From contig CAJNOL010000828.1 of the NCBI GenBank assembly GCA_905250125.1, positions 36,787-100,786 of the forward strand: a stretch of DNA of 64,000 nucleotides, read 5' to 3'. The notes under the pieces were generated by a model, which saw only the letters and a list, made by a program, of their open reading frames with translations, was not told the DNA's origin and ran no database searches. This document shows, piece after piece, positions 21,118 to 33,690 of the stretch; positions within the stretch are counted from its first letter, which is position 1; each line of letters starts with the position of its first letter. The translations under genes and the position numbers were made by a program. Source of the DNA: Rotaria sordida. Lineage: Eukaryota; Rotifera; Eurotatoria; Philodinida; Philodinidae.

Positions 21118-24100
21118 AGGAAACATCTAATGAACTGTCTCCAGAGACTGCCAATGCCAAAATCATTTTTTTGGGTATATTAATGACGAAACATTTAGGA
21201 ATTGATAAAAAATTGATCACATTTTTTTTAGGTTCAACTGATGATACAAACACAGTAACAAAAATGTTAAAAAACACTACTGATTCGACAGTAAAATTTA
21301 ATATTGAATCGTACGAACCGAATAAATATACAGTTCTACCGAAGAACGGTGTTTTAATAATAAATGAAACGTGTGAAGGTTAGAGATCTTTTTTTTGGAA
21401 TAGCAAGGCGCTTAGAATACAAAATGTTAAAATTAAATAATAAAATGATAGTTTGAAATTTCATTAGGGCCATTCGACATATCAGCCTATGACATCATTT
21501 CTAATATATAATATATCCACCGAGCAAAATAAGTGGCACACCTCAGAGATGGAACCGGTGCCGGTTACCGGCCGGTCCGGTTCAGTACCGGTCTGGATTT
21601 TGGATCGACCGGTTTAAACCGGTCTACTGGTCCAGAACGGTCTATACTGGTCTATATTTTTCACTTTCCTGCTCTATGATTGTATTCAAGATACGAAGGT
21701 AACCCATCAGAGAGTTCACTGCACAAGAAGATTTCATTTTAAGCTTCAGTCTGTTGTCTGTAGATCGATATTTTATCGATAGGTCGGGTTTTCCTGATAA
21801 ACTGACATATCACCAGTATCCTGTCGCTATCGGTAGACCGATCCGGTTCGGCCTACCTTTCTCCAGACCCGCACCGGTACCGGTCTGAAAAAAGGTAGAC
21901 CGGTTCCATCTCTGGCACACCTAGTTTTTGACATTTAGTTATCTAAAACATGAAATTTATATCTCATATTTATAACATAAATACTATATGGCAGTGCCTA
22001 ATTATACATCATATAAACGATCTTGAACTGCAATAATTTATTAAAGAAAAAAGGAAATATGTTTTATGTACTATCATGTGTGTGTAAAGGAAACTCTTTC
22101 TGTGCTCATGTTTTTTTATTTTTCTGTTTGTTATCAAGTAATATTATTGTTAAGTTAATGTGTGATAGGAACGACATTTTTAACTGTTATTGTAGAAGAT
22201 TATATTGAATAAAATACATGTAATATCTGCTTGAACTAGGAATAATATTACTGAATAACAAACAGAAAAATACAAAAACATGAGCATGGAAAGAGTTTCC
22301 TTCACACACATATGATAGTACATAAAACATATTTCCTTTTTTCTTTAATAAATTATTGCAGTTCAAGATCGTTTATATGATGTATAATTAGGCACTGCCA
22401 TATAGTATTTATGTTATAAATATGAGATATAAATTTCATGTTTTAGATAACTAAATGTCAAAAACTAGGTGTGCCACTTATTTTGCTTGGAGGAATATAT
22501 AGATTTGAAAAATACGCTCCGTCAGAATAATTTTCTGAAATAATTACGCCTTCTATAGAATTAACGAAATTTTGCACATAAAACAAAAAGCTTAAATAAT
22601 ATATTCATATTAATCATCATCGGTAATAAAAATAAAACTTGAGTATTAGGCTCGAAAGATTATCCATCACTAAAATTAATAGTCAAAAAAATATTGTTAT
22701 TAGTCTACATGAAGCATGCAACGAACCGAACTCGAGTTTGGATTTGGATTTGGTTTTAAGGCTCGGATTTGAGTATTTCTGAAAATTGCTCATCTTAGGA
22801 AGAATATTTGCAGACCTTGGAAATTTTGAATCATTTCTTCCACTATGCGTAGATTTATCATATCAAAGTCTGAGATCCTTCTAATAGTTAACTTTTGCTT
22901 CCTTTTAGTAATAACTAAATGAAAATGATCGTAGTCAAGACGGATCCAAACCTGAACCCGAACGTTCGAATTTATTGCATGCTTACCCTAGTCAGCTCTT
23001 CCTTATCGAATCCCGAAATAGATCTCCAGGCATTTAAGACGGGATTTCTGAGGAATCCCTGGGGATTGTTCAGGGAGTGGCTTTAAAAGTCAATAACGAG
23101 CCTCTCATTCTCAAAGGGAGGCCGTTCCCATGTCCTTGGGATCGGTTTCAAAATTGCCTATTAACTATTCGATTTACCACGGTTCTTTTCTCCAATACAT
23201 CCCCTAAAATAATGCGAAACTCTTTATTTAATAAACTAAACAGTTACTTGTTTAGTTCGATGTTCTTGTCGATCTAAATAAAAAAAATTTACTTATTTAA
23301 TAAAAAAATCAGTACTTACTGTGTAATATTTTTCCGTAATTAATAACACTTTTAGACAACTGCTGATAGACTGCGGCCAACTGACGGTTTGAATTTTAAC
23401 CGTTGGTTGACTATGCCCAACCGGCGATTCTATTACGAATATGTTGATGATAAGCTTCACAAAGTATATATTTAAAACATTAGTGCAGTTTATAGAATCA
23501 AATCACAAAAAGAAAAACTTCGCATGGAATCCCTATACGGGGATTACCTAGGAAGTTTTTAATTTTCTCCCTAGTCTGTAAAAATTGGGGACTATCCATG
23601 AAATCACCAGTGAGTCCCTGCGGAGGTTCTATATTTTAGGAATCCCTCGGGAATTAGTTTGGTGACTCCCTAGGAACTCACCAGGGATTTCGCATTTCTT
23701 AGGGACTCTCGGGGAATCTACAAGGAAGAGTCGACTAGGGTAACCTGTATCATCAAACAAAGCAGCTTTACACATTCTTTTTTTAATTTCTTTTGTCATA
23801 ACGGAATTCGCAATGTTCTATTTTGCGAGATTCAACAGAACTATTATGCATGAACATGCCTGAGTCTACCCTAGCTTGGATAAATACAGGCTTGGCTAGG
23901 CGAACCTATCTTCAACTGAAATCGTTCCGTGAACTAAGTCAACAGATTATTTAAAAGTTGAAAGATTGTTATCATGTAAGTTCTTAATAGAAATATTAAT
24001 ATCACTGAAAAGCTTACAAGTAGAAAGCTCGAGTATTAGAAACAGGTATGTTCATAGAGGCAGATTTCAAGCCGCGGTAAATATCTCCAATATGGTAGCT

Positions 24101-24451
24101 CAAATATTGTACACTGACATAAAAGTATGCTAAATAATATCTAGGCTGACACTCTTTTTAGTAAATTTCGTTCGTAATGAAGTGGATGACAAAAGTGAAG
24201 ACGACGAAGAATGGTTTGATGAAGAAGAAAAGTCTGATGAAGAAGAAAAAAAATATCAGTTCAAAATTGAATGGATTTTTCAACAAAGTGCCAGTGAACA
24301 ATCGGTAAATCTTGTGTACGAATATAATATACCCTACTTAGATATTAACTTCTTATTTTAGACAGCGGAAACAACTATCAAATACACAACACTCAAATGC
24401 GAACTCAGAACATCCTCGATGGCACAATCGGCATTATGTACCATTAGTTAA
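21118..24451 (+). CDS. 3' exons of an unidentified gene with acidic C-terminal region
   Basis: Three exons join in phase: about 21118-21378 (after a TTATTTCAG acceptor), 24162-24304 and 24362-24451, ending in TAA. The first encodes about 87 residues (AKIIFLGILMTKHLGIDKKL, then GSTDDTNTVTKMLKN and NGVLIINETCEG). The second is strongly acidic (DDKSEDDEEWFDEEEKSDEE) then YQFKIEWIFQQS; the last ends MAQSALCTIS. I recognise no domain. The 2.8-kb intron has been colonised by a nested hAT-in-mariner insertion and a third element, while its splice borders survive. The start is not found; earlier exons probably lie in or left of the assembly gap. Intact phases argue for a real gene, but expression is unproven. 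Confidence 0.6.
21516..22495. mobile_element. Mariner-type fold-back element with long arms, carrying a nested insertion
   Basis: The ends are inverted (TCCACCGAGCAAAATAAG at the left, the complement of CCAAGCAAAATAAG at the right) and flanked by TA at 21514-21515 and 22496-22497. Once the inserted element at 21544-21914 is set aside, the left arm (to about 22151) pairs almost perfectly with the right arm (from about 22239) around an 87-base loop. There is no transposase, so this is a MITE mobilised by a Tc1/mariner-like enzyme. Confidence 0.85.
21544..21914. mobile_element. hAT-like MITE inserted in the mariner fold-back
   Basis: The element is 371 bases with perfect ends CAGAGATGGAACCGGT and ACCGGTTCCATCTCTG, flanked by an 8-base duplication GCACACCT (21536-21543, 21915-21922), the hAT signature. 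Its interior is packed with CCGGT/ACCGG words that would fold on themselves. The clean duplication splits one arm of the host element, so it is the younger insertion. Confidence 0.9.
22983..23743. mobile_element. Terminal-inverted-repeat element with internal GGAATCCCT repeats
   Basis: The ends TTACCCTAGTCAGCTCTTCC and its near-perfect inverse (CTACAAGGAAGAGTCGACTA then GGGTAA) delimit 761 bases. Inside, variants of GGAATCCCTNNGGGATT occur several times in both orientations. No transposase is seen and the superfamily is unassigned. It lies in the intron of the gene at 21118-24451. The 67-codon frame inside it is not supported. Confidence 0.75.
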
Positions 24452-24848
24452 CGCTATAAAATATGACGTTTTATTGCATTTCTATACTTACAAAAACATG
24501 TTTGTCTTGGTTTTGAAACGTTTATCGACTTGCTATCATGACTATAGTTACTATTGTTTATGTCTCTATATCATTATTTTGAACGGTTTGATCTTAAAAG
24601 TTTGAGGTATAAGAATCAATTGAGTTAATCATTCTCGTGTCGTATTACTTTACAACCAACATTTATAAAAGATTTACTCTCCTTCTTTTATCCAAAAACA
24701 CCATTTGAAATATTGAAACATATGAAATAAAAAGCTTTTAGACATGTCTTCAAATTAACATACTATACGACATAAATGGATGCAATCTTTTCATGCAAAG
24801 GAAAAAAGTCAACTATAATTCGAGTCAACAGTTAATGTATCTGTTCTA

Positions 24849-24890
24849 AGGTGTGGGTGTTTGCTTCAAAGATACCCACATCCACACCCT
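24849..24890. repeat. Telomere-like G-to-C palindrome (copy 2)
   Basis: AGGTGTGGGTGT is followed, after a 13-base loop, by ACCCACATCCACACCCT. The right arm continues as GCACCCAC. Same family as the other dispersed hairpins. Confidence 0.7.
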
Positions 24891-25816
24891 GCACCCACAA
24901 AATTCTGATTCTAATGCACTACCAATGCATTTAAATACACGAAAAATAGTCATATATTTTCTCTAGAAACATTCAGTCACCTCTTCCTTAAATTTGTTTA
25001 AGAAATAAATTTCGATTTGTCGAATGTTTCTCATGAGTAGAAATGTGCGTCGATGTGCCACCAATTTTTAGAGAAAACTTCTAGCTACTATCACCAACGC
25101 TCAAGGGATCTAGCCCCACCGCCGCAACACAAAAATAGATATTTGATTTTTAAAGAATTTCCAATGTTCCACATCAGTTTTTGGAGATATTACTGTCTAA
25201 TTTTGTTCTCATTCAGTTCTCTACCATCGTTTTCTCTCTTTTTCATTTCAAAATTTCTCGAAATTAGGAAAATTTCAGTCGGCGTTTCCGCCATCGATCA
25301 ATGCATTAGCTTACATTTCTATTCATAGAAAAGTGAAAAGTTATATTGAAAAAATTTTTTAAGAAGGGTTGTAAACCTCTTCGCCGAAAAGCATTTCGTC
25401 AAAAGACTCGTAGGACGCTTTAGACTGTTGCGAGTCCTTTAATTCTTATATAGGCTTATTCAGCATGAAGAGGTCAACTCATTTTACCCTCACCCTCACC
25501 TTTGGGACGCCCTCCGTGACCAAAAAGTACTTTCGACGAAGAGCATATATACTGAAATTTTGATATTCTTTCATTAATAAATATTTTTCATTATTTAAAA
25601 AATAAACTGAAAAGAAATTTATAATTGTTGATTGAATAATATCGTTATGATTCTTTCTGATATTAATCAAAATATAAAAAACAAAATACATTTCTATTAT
25701 TTTTTATTTATTTTATTCTAAACTATAAAATATTGAATATTAATAATAATAATAATTCAATAGAAATTTTTCTTTTTAAAATTAATTTCAAAAGAACAAA
25801 AGAAAAATAATGTCTT
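24891..25816. other. Intergenic, no convincing gene
   Basis: Short open frames at 25053-25328 and 25479-25691 have low-complexity or hydrophobic composition and no recognisable domain. I treat them as chance frames. Confidence 0.4.
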
Positions 25817-26026
25817 TTAGGAATTTTTGTTGAATTGAGAATAATATGTCTTAATTTCGTGATTGCGCTGCAAAGTGACGATATGAATTTGTGCTCTAAG
25901 ATAACCTATACGATAACCAATTGTATGATCATAAGAACTACCCAAATGAGGACCTTTTAAAGTTAATGTTTCAAGTTCCATTTGCATCTCTCGAATATGT
26001 TTTTTGTGATTGTTTATGCTTTCCAT
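25817..26026 (-). CDS. Possible small protein (69 residues), unidentified
   Basis: The reverse strand is open from an ATG in good context (CAAAATGG) to a stop. The peptide is charged and helix-prone with a plausible coding composition (MESINNHKKHIREMQMELET, GSSYDHTIGYRIGYLRAQIH). I see no signal peptide, membrane segment or known motif. AT-rich non-coding sequence flanks it. It could be a small gene or a terminal exon whose upstream exons are not visible. Confidence 0.35.
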   Translation of the reverse strand: MESINNHKKHIREMQMELETLTLKGPHLGSSYDHTIGYRIGYLRAQIHIVTLQRNHEIKTYYSQFNKNS

Positions 26027-28280
26027 TTTGTTTATTGCTAGAATATTAAACTTGGCTTTTTACTAATTTTCTAAAGCAAAAAAAATAAGTAAAGAAATAA
26101 ATAATCAGATGTATTTACTTCAAAATGTAAAAAAAAATTCTACTAAATAAATATAAGATCGATTGGCAAAGCTTTATTTTGCTGAAAAAATCGACTATTC
26201 TACTTGAAAACTTTTCAAAATATTAAAAAAAGTTAAAATGATTTGCATATAATTTATTCGAAATTTCTTATCTTCTCTCTCATAAATATTGAATAATATT
26301 CTTAGAAATTTTATTCCCTCGATGAATTCTCAAATTAAATATTTCTAGAAATTCCTTTTTCTTATTAGTTCATTTTGTATATTAACTAATCAATTTGAGA
26401 AAATTTTCAATTAAGATTATTTTTTTTCTTTCTTTGTATTTTGCATTAACTAGTAAGAAAATTTGAATTATTAGTTTGAAACGAAAACAGATATTAAAAC
26501 ATATTATTTTTTCAAGATTTATCTTTTCTTCTAATAAATCTATCAGAGATACCGATCGTAGTTTAAAACCTGCCACGCCGTGATGATATTCAAGCGAAAG
26601 TTTCGAATGTAGACACTTAAATTCCCATGCTATTTCATCCACTTTTTCAATATCCTTCAAAAAAAAGCTATCGGCACCGCACTATGATGATTGTTTAATA
26701 AACCTGGCTCTGTTGCTCTACCATCGCCAGATTTCATAGTGATCGTTTGCTAATATATCGAAAAATATATAATAAGGCAACTATTATGATACGTCTTTTA
26801 ATCACTACCAACAATTTCCTTACAAAAACTATACTGCATTGATCGTTTAACTATCTGTACTACATCGTAATAGGTAGCATCAGTTATTTCTTCGTAGCTG
26901 GAATTGGAGATCTGAGCAACTAAAATATATTAGTGCCGTTTTTTTTCACTGTCTTTGGTTCGATCGTGAAAAAGAGCTAAGAGTTATAAGTATGATACTG
27001 GACTGAAAAATATCAATATATTACCAGTAGTTTTTATTTGTATCACTGTCGGGGAAACCAGTTATACTTGAATAAATATGCTTGTCTTTTCTCGACACGA
27101 TGTATACCACTTTAAAAGGGTTTTTAATTTTTTGAAATATATAGTAATTATAGGTCAAATGTCTAAAACAGAGGATATTATAGAACCATTTTCAAAAATA
27201 TACGAAGCTTGGGTAGCGCGATGAACATCTTTGAAATTTATTCAAAAGTTACACTATTCTTTAATTAAACATAATTTTTCTCCATTGATATTTTCTCTTG
27301 CAAAGTTTAACTATAAAATACTTAAATAAAAAATTTTAAACTCAAATAGAAAACATTAAAGACAAAATTTATTTTAATATCTGATTAGTCGATCATTACT
27401 TATTATACAAAACATTGAATTGTTACAGTAAAAAAAAAATATTAGCGTTGATTCGTCATTTGTTTCATTAACAAGAAATAAAAGCATAAAAATAAAACAA
27501 TAAAAAAAAAACGTCGTTATTTATGTTGCGTGCACTAGAAAAATATTGTTTCAACAATAACTATGTAAACGCACACAAAGCATATTATGAAGAAAGTCGT
27601 TAAATTTTATAAATAAAACGTTTTGCGAAGCACAGCATATATGTTCTACAGAACGGCGAACTGCGAAGAACTCGTTCGAACTTTATCACAGAGACTAATG
27701 TCTTGAGATAATACGAGCGTTTTCAAATCTTCAAAATGAATTTTCGTTCATCTTCAGTAAATTTCGCAAAACAGTGATTTTGACGATTTGGCCTTCATCT
27801 TATATTCGAGATAATTAAAAGTAGTGAGCTAGTCTCCAACCAGCTGCTATGAGATCGCTTCGCCCTGAATTTATGCAGTTCTTGGCGACTTTTTACTTAC
27901 TAGACATGCGCATTGAAGGTTATCATGTTCTTTTGCGATGATCTTGAGAACGAAGATGGTATGGGTGTCGGTGTTGATTCCCTTTCACCCACCCACATCC
28001 TATTTTACTTGTCATATGGTTAGAAAAAAAAAACTATGCATGCTTCTTGAACAATATTGTTCGATAAATTGATACAATTGTAAAACACTATAAATACGGA
28101 TTTGTATTCTAAGAACTTCAATTCCAAATAAAACAACTATGATATTCACAATCAGCACAAAAGTCTACTGTAGATTGGAATCCTGATCTGATCTACAGAA
28201 ATGTTGACTCGCAGTTCTCTATAGATATCTATCGACTAGTATTAAAAATTTTTTATTCAAGATTTTAAAAATCAATATTA
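26027..28280. other. AT-rich intergenic, no convincing gene
   Basis: Over 2 kb with dense stops. An open stretch at 26382-26660 on the minus strand (KLSLEYHHGVAGFKLRS) has some coding look but no clear splice sites or homology. Nothing else is supportable apart from the telomere-like hairpin near 27.96 kb. Confidence 0.4.
27955..28003. repeat. Telomere-like G-to-C palindrome (copy 3)
   Basis: GGTATGGGTGTCGGTGTTGA is followed at once by TCACCCACCCACATCCTAT, an imperfect inverse. Same dispersed family. Confidence 0.6.
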
Positions 28281-28530
28281 TTAATTGTTTTGAATACTCG
28301 GACAGTCAAATGCTGTAAATTCAATACAATCAACTTGAATTTTCTGCTTAACTCGATCTACAATAACTGTGAAGATGCATAAAACTGATTGATATTGGAA
28401 ACTATCGGTGTCTTTTATTATTTGAGAACTACGAATAAGATTAAATAGTGAATTGGTATCAAAAGATAATTTAAGATTGCACAGAACATATTCTGGACAT
28501 CGTTTATTCCATACAACTGAAGACTTTAGT
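28281..28530 (-). CDS. Probable terminal exon of an unidentified gene
   Basis: The reverse strand reads without a stop for about 80 codons to a TAA at 28281-28283. The composition looks real (VWNKRCPEYVLCNLKLSFDT, then VDRVKQKIQVDCIEFTAFDC). The upstream border is probably a TCTTCAG acceptor near 28528. There is no internal ATG, so it would be an exon, not a whole gene. Coding-like scraps continue upstream (near 28795-28850, VNYKTFDFTRHMVEAKDYA), but I could not join them. No domain is recognised. Confidence 0.4.
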
Positions 28531-29105
28531 ATTACGGTTGGTTTAACAATTTTTGTTTATTAATTAACTGTTTAATTTAGTGAACAACAAGAAATAACTG
28601 TGTTTTTTTTCTATAAGAGTAGCTAAAACATTGACCCATCACTTGTTCATATACACCGAGTGTACCAGTTATTGATGGAAAAAAACTCAGATCTGAAGTC
28701 AGTCGGGTTCGAGAGAGTGTCAATATTGGTATTCTCTGCTCTCCTACCCACACTTTCAAAGGGATGTATTGACAAAATTTCGAAATCATGCATAATCTTT
28801 TGCTTCAACCATGTGACGAGTAAAATCAAATGTTTTGTAATTAACTCCACGAGCTCTATTTAATTATGACAAAAAAAAATTTTGCTCAAATTTCAGAATG
28901 AGGAAAGAATTTTCTATATTTTCATACATAAAAGACATAAAGATTATTTTATATCAGTATAACTTATCTCTAATTTCTTCATTATAATATTAATTAAATC
29001 TTTTTTTCATTGGATCTTTCATCTATTTATTTTCTTCTTGTTTCTTTTTTTTTATCTAATGATGTTCATTATAATCAAAACGAACAAAAAACAGAAAAAC
29101 TTTAT

Positions 29106-29449
29106 TTATTGTTCGCGCATTTCACGTAAACGACGTACAGCCGAACGTACAGCAGCAGCTGTTGATGTTGAATAAACATAAGCACCACCGGCTACTGTTT
29201 TTTGACATGAACGACATTTCCATATACCAACACATTTTCGTTTCATATTATCTTTACCACAAAATGAACATGTATATTTTGAATGTTGAGTAACTTCCAT
29301 TTTTTTAACCATTTTACGTAATGATGCACCATAACTATTTTCAAACAAAAAAAATGAATTATAATTACATAGTAAATAATAGACATATATTCAATTTACC
29401 GTGTACCATATTTACCAACAATGCCGACTTTTTTCGTTCGTTTAGCCAT
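29106..29449 (-). CDS. RPL37A: Large-subunit ribosomal protein eL43 (L37a)
   Basis: Two exons, 29449-29400 and 29334-29106, join through a 65-base GT-AG intron to give 92 residues, the usual length of eukaryotic L37a. The protein starts [20 protein letters not shown] and carries the C-x2-C...C-x2-C zinc ribbon (CSFCGK...WKCRSC) and the family tail [10 protein letters not shown]. It is a structural protein of the cytosolic 60S subunit. It lies only about 160 bases downstream of MRPL3 on the same strand. The identification is secure. Confidence 0.98.
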
Positions 29450-29607
29450 TTATTTTTCTTAAATAGAAGAAATTTCTTATCGAACGAAAGTTGATATGAA
29501 ATCTGTTCGATCTAAAAACAAAAAAAACAAGTGATTCTCAAATTCCATTGTTCACTTTTTTTTTTCGTATCTGTACAAACAAACAAAAAAAAAAAAACAA
29601 AAATAAT

Positions 29608-31176
29608 TTATTTCTTCTTTTGTGCTGTCTTAGCTGCTGTACGAGGTGCTGTTAATGGAGCTACTTGTATATCATCTAATGTTAATGTTGGTTGATCAAA
29701 ACGATAAATATCATCAGCAAATAATTCTTCATCTAAAGATTTGCTCTTATTATCATCTGGATAATATGTTGGAAATGGTGGATGATTAGTTTCTGTAAAC
29801 ATTTTTTTTCGTTCATATAATGTTGAATCTTGTATACGTATATAACCATGATTAGGACCAGGTACAGATGGACCCATTAAATAAAGAACATTATATTTTG
29901 TATTTATACGCCAAATTTTTAAACCTTTCATCATAACTAATTTATTACCCATAAAACCAGCCATACGTGTACCAGGTAAAACTTTATGTTTACGACCAGA
30001 ACCAATTGTACCACGTTTACGATGAAATTTTGTTGAACCATATTTATCACTTGGACCACCACGAAAACCATATCGACGCATAACACCCTTAACAAAAATA
30101 AAATATTTATATCTCGAAATCATAAATTTTTATATGTTTTTACTCTAGATATAATACTAGAAACATTTTTTTCTTTTTTTAGAGAAATTATCAGTAAAAA
30201 AACAAAAATAGGACATCGTATTCTTATAATCAAATGAGAGATGTCTTAAATTTTTTTCTTTTTTTTAATAATTTAAATCTTATTTACTTGAAAACCATAA
30301 TCTATTGAACGTGCTTGTACATCAACATAATCTCCACAACGAAAATGTGTTGCATATAAAGGTGTACCAGGTTTAATAGCACTATTTGGTGTAATAAAAA
30401 ATCTTGTAAGTTTACGTTTAGGTGGTACACCTGCTTGTTCAAATAGGCCATTATATCCTCGAGTAAATTTTCTTGGATCACATGATAATGCACCAACAAC
30501 AAGCATACCAACTTTACCATGTAAATCTCGACGTAATGGACGTGTTGTAAATAATGTACGAAAATTAATCATTTCTGGTGGTGTATAATTAATAACATGA
30601 TTATCAATAATCTAAAAAAAAAAATTGCAATAAAAATTCTTTTTTTTTTAAATAGAATCTTACTTGAACTAATGTTACATAAAATTTTCTACCTCTTTTA
30701 TCCCATTGTGGTAATGTTCCTAATTTAAGTCCAAGTACACCAGTACGTATTGTTTCAGGATCTATTGTAAATTTACCACGTTGCCAAGGACCATCTTTTA
30801 AAGGACTATCTTTATTAGCATAGGTTTCATAAACAATTTCTTGCATAAATGAAACATTTTCTGGAGTTATCTTTTCATCCCATCTGAAATATAAAATAGT
30901 TATAAATAATAATTTAAAAACAAAATATATATATATATATAAACAGACCAACCCTCCTCCACGTCGTTGTACCCATTTGTCATCGTAAAATTTATGCCAA
31001 TGAAGTTTTTTATATCTTAATCTCATTTGTTGATCAGTAAGTTTCTCACGTCGAATCCATGCACATGGAATAAAATTAATACCAACAGCAGTACTTGGAA
31101 GTATGCTTGATGATGATAAATTTAGAAGAGGACGTGTAAATAAACGTGTACATACAGTTTGTAATGCACGATTCAT
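29608..31176 (-). CDS. MRPL3: Mitochondrial large-subunit ribosomal protein uL3m
   Basis: Four exons join in frame: 31176-30953, 30883-30664, 30611-30288 and 30087-29608, giving 415 residues. The N-terminus is basic and hydroxylated (MNRALQTVCTRLFTRPLL), as for a mitochondrial targeting peptide. Residues of the L3 fold follow: GVLGLKLGTLPQWDKRGRK, then a beta-barrel stretch, then GFQGVMRRYGFRGGPSD with SDKYGSTKFHRKRGTIGSG, which matches the conserved L3 loop region near the peptidyl-transferase centre. The protein is longer than the roughly 350-residue vertebrate form because of an extended C-terminal tail ending in KTAQKKK. A (TA)n run lies in the first intron. The role is in the mitochondrial 54S/39S-type subunit. 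Confidence 0.95.
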
Positions 31177-33058
31177 TCTTTTTTTTCTTTTTTAATTAGA
31201 TGAAAAATGATTCTAATAAAACATTCTATGTAAATGTAAAAGAAATGATTTACCTTGATAGTAGCGATAATGAATGAAAAAAAAGATTTAGACCACCACC
31301 ATCATCATACGTTTATATTATTACTATAGAGGACACTGATCATTTTCAAATATTGTAAAAATTATTTTTATAATTAAAAATGAATATATTTTATTCTTGT
31401 ATTAATTAATTTGTTTGAAATTAATTCGATTTTTGATTGGTGATGAATATCCAAGGAATAATTCCATTATATACCATAACATATTACCACATATTTTTAA
31501 AATCATTTTGAAAAGCTCGGTACAGTGCTTCTAATGGCAGAAGCAAAATGTACAAACATTTGCAGCTGTGAAAATACACGCTGCTGTACACTTTGCAGAT
31601 GAGATTCTAAATCTCTATTTTTTATTTTTTTCTATTGTTCGTCGAATGGTATCCTTTGTAACTTTTTTCAGTTTTATATCAATTCATTCTCGGTACTGAT
31701 GTGATAGTTACAGAAACAATTAAAAATTGTAGTATTCAAGTTAGTTTTGTTCAAAGCATACTAATGTTCATGATGATGAAGAGAACTATGAGAGTTCTTG
31801 ATAGATCTTGTGGTTATTTAGGATTTTGATAGACAGTAAATTAAAGTTCTTATGATTATGTGCTTTTCTAATGTTGTACTTTTATGTGATGAATCTTCCT
31901 AAATGAATCATAAACAAATTGTTTTTTTTTACTAGGGAAATCAGATACGAAGATGTTTTTTTTTTTACATTTGTTTTTATTGTATAGAACTTAAACACCG
32001 TACATTTTGCTTATGAAAACAAGTGTAAATATACATCTTACTCATTTAAAACAGTGTATACTGTACATTTTATTTTAGATTTCCATTAGAAACACTGGCT
32101 AGGTATACGACAGAATATGAAATACATTATTTATGATATTAAATTTCTTTTAATGAATTAATTTTAGTGATATCTCACATAGTAAAATCTAAAGTGTAAC
32201 ATCATTCTTTGTATGTTTGATGTTTTCCATCAAATCTATACGTTGCTTCGTTATAGTGCATTTAAGATTGATTTGTAGTTTTCTCGTCATTCATTATTCC
32301 ACAAGATCATGTACTATATAAACTTGTCTTTAATAGAAAATTTTATCATTCATGTAGTTGTAACATTTAGCCACATCAAAATGTTGTTCGCCTTCATAAT
32401 ATTGAACCAATTTTATCATGAATTTTCCTAGTGAAAACCATCCTATCGATTCTTTAATCTCTTATTGCATTTGTTCAATAAATGCATGCAAAACGGACGT
32501 TAGCAAATGTTGTTGACAGCAGTGTTGCAATCAGCAACGGTAAATAACCGCTTCGATTGGTATAGATTTTTTCAAGTTTTTACATATTTCTTTTTCAAGA
32601 ATTGATTAATTCTTTTTTCACATATCAAACCAGTTTAAATGATATCAATGACTATCTCTATTAAGTGAATATTCATCAAAATATGTCTAATATATTTTAT
32701 CAAGTTATATAACATTTCTTTCGTACAGACAACAGAAATAAGAAATTAAAGACACATAGTATATCTACAATTGATTCAGAATTTCTATGTTTGACGAAAA
32801 TTTATAAAAATAAATAGTAAAGAAAAAGCTTTTAACACTATTCCTACAGAATTCAAATATTATATTTTAACTATTGTGAGGAACTCAAAGAGAAGAAGCA
32901 AAAACCCCATACTTTAGCATACTCCAAGAGTATGTCAAAGCTATTCTCTAGAGTTTCTTAGTACTAAAGTCCAAATGCTTCATTGTACTTCGCTAATACT
33001 CAAATCTTGAAGTACGATGAAATATTTCAACTTCAATGTCAGATAGATTTTTATAAAA
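31177..33058. other. Intergenic, no gene seen
   Basis: About 1.9 kb of AT-rich sequence upstream of MRPL3. Frames are short in both strands. No inverted-repeat element, RNA gene or domain was recognised. Confidence 0.45.
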
Positions 33059-33325
33059 TCAATTCAAACTAATATGTTCGTAACACAAGTTGATACTAGG
33101 CTTGATATAAAGGATAGTTGTTGATCCTGTAACAGCATAGACAAAAATATCTAACTCATTCTTAGCAGCAGAATCGTAAAGAATAGTTTCGTTCGAAAAT
33201 TGAATTTCTGCTTTCAATAATTCATTTTCTTTAGTATTACTCTCAGATATTTTATATCTACCAACCAAAAACGACAATGATACAAAATCTGTACTGCATT
33301 TTATTGCTTCATTTTTGTAACGATT
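33059..33325 (-). CDS. Probable terminal exon of an unidentified gene
   Basis: After a TTTTTTTAG acceptor at 33327-33326 the reverse strand reads 88 codons to a stop. It starts NRYKNEAIKCSTDFVSLSFL and later reads KAEIQFSNETILYDSAAKNE and VTGSTTILYIKPSINL. The composition is convincingly protein-like, but no domain is recognised and no upstream exon was found in the next 0.7 kb. It may be a gene remnant. Confidence 0.4.
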   Translation of the reverse strand, partial: NRYKNEAIKCSTDFVSLSFLVGRYKISESNTKENELLKAEIQFSNETILYDSAAKNELDIFVYAVTGSTTILYIKPSINLCYEHISLN

Positions 33326-33690
33326 CTAAAAAAATTGATACTACATTAAAATTGAATTTTTAAGCTTTTATATTGTATTCCTTCAAAAACATCACAGATT
33401 TATAGTAACATTATCAAATAATTGATCTGGATAGCGTAAAATTTTGAAAAGTTTTCCTAGAACCGAATGATACTTTTAATCGGTTTAGCTGGAAGTCAAT
33501 AATTAGGATGTGAGTATTTTCTGAAAGGATAACCCATATCCATACTGAAAATGTAATTATGATGGTATATAACGAAGCGATCAAAGAAAATTTTAAAATA
33601 AAATCTAAGGAATATAACCCTTCACTCTCTGCTCTTGAGAATTGTCTACGTAGGATCCCTTCGTTTCTACCTTGCCTCTAATTTAATGGA

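Noticed and set aside
28577-28863. Three overlapping open frames on both strands near 28.6-28.86 kb
   Set aside because: Mutually overlapping, no splice continuity with the exon at 28281-28530, no recognised domain.
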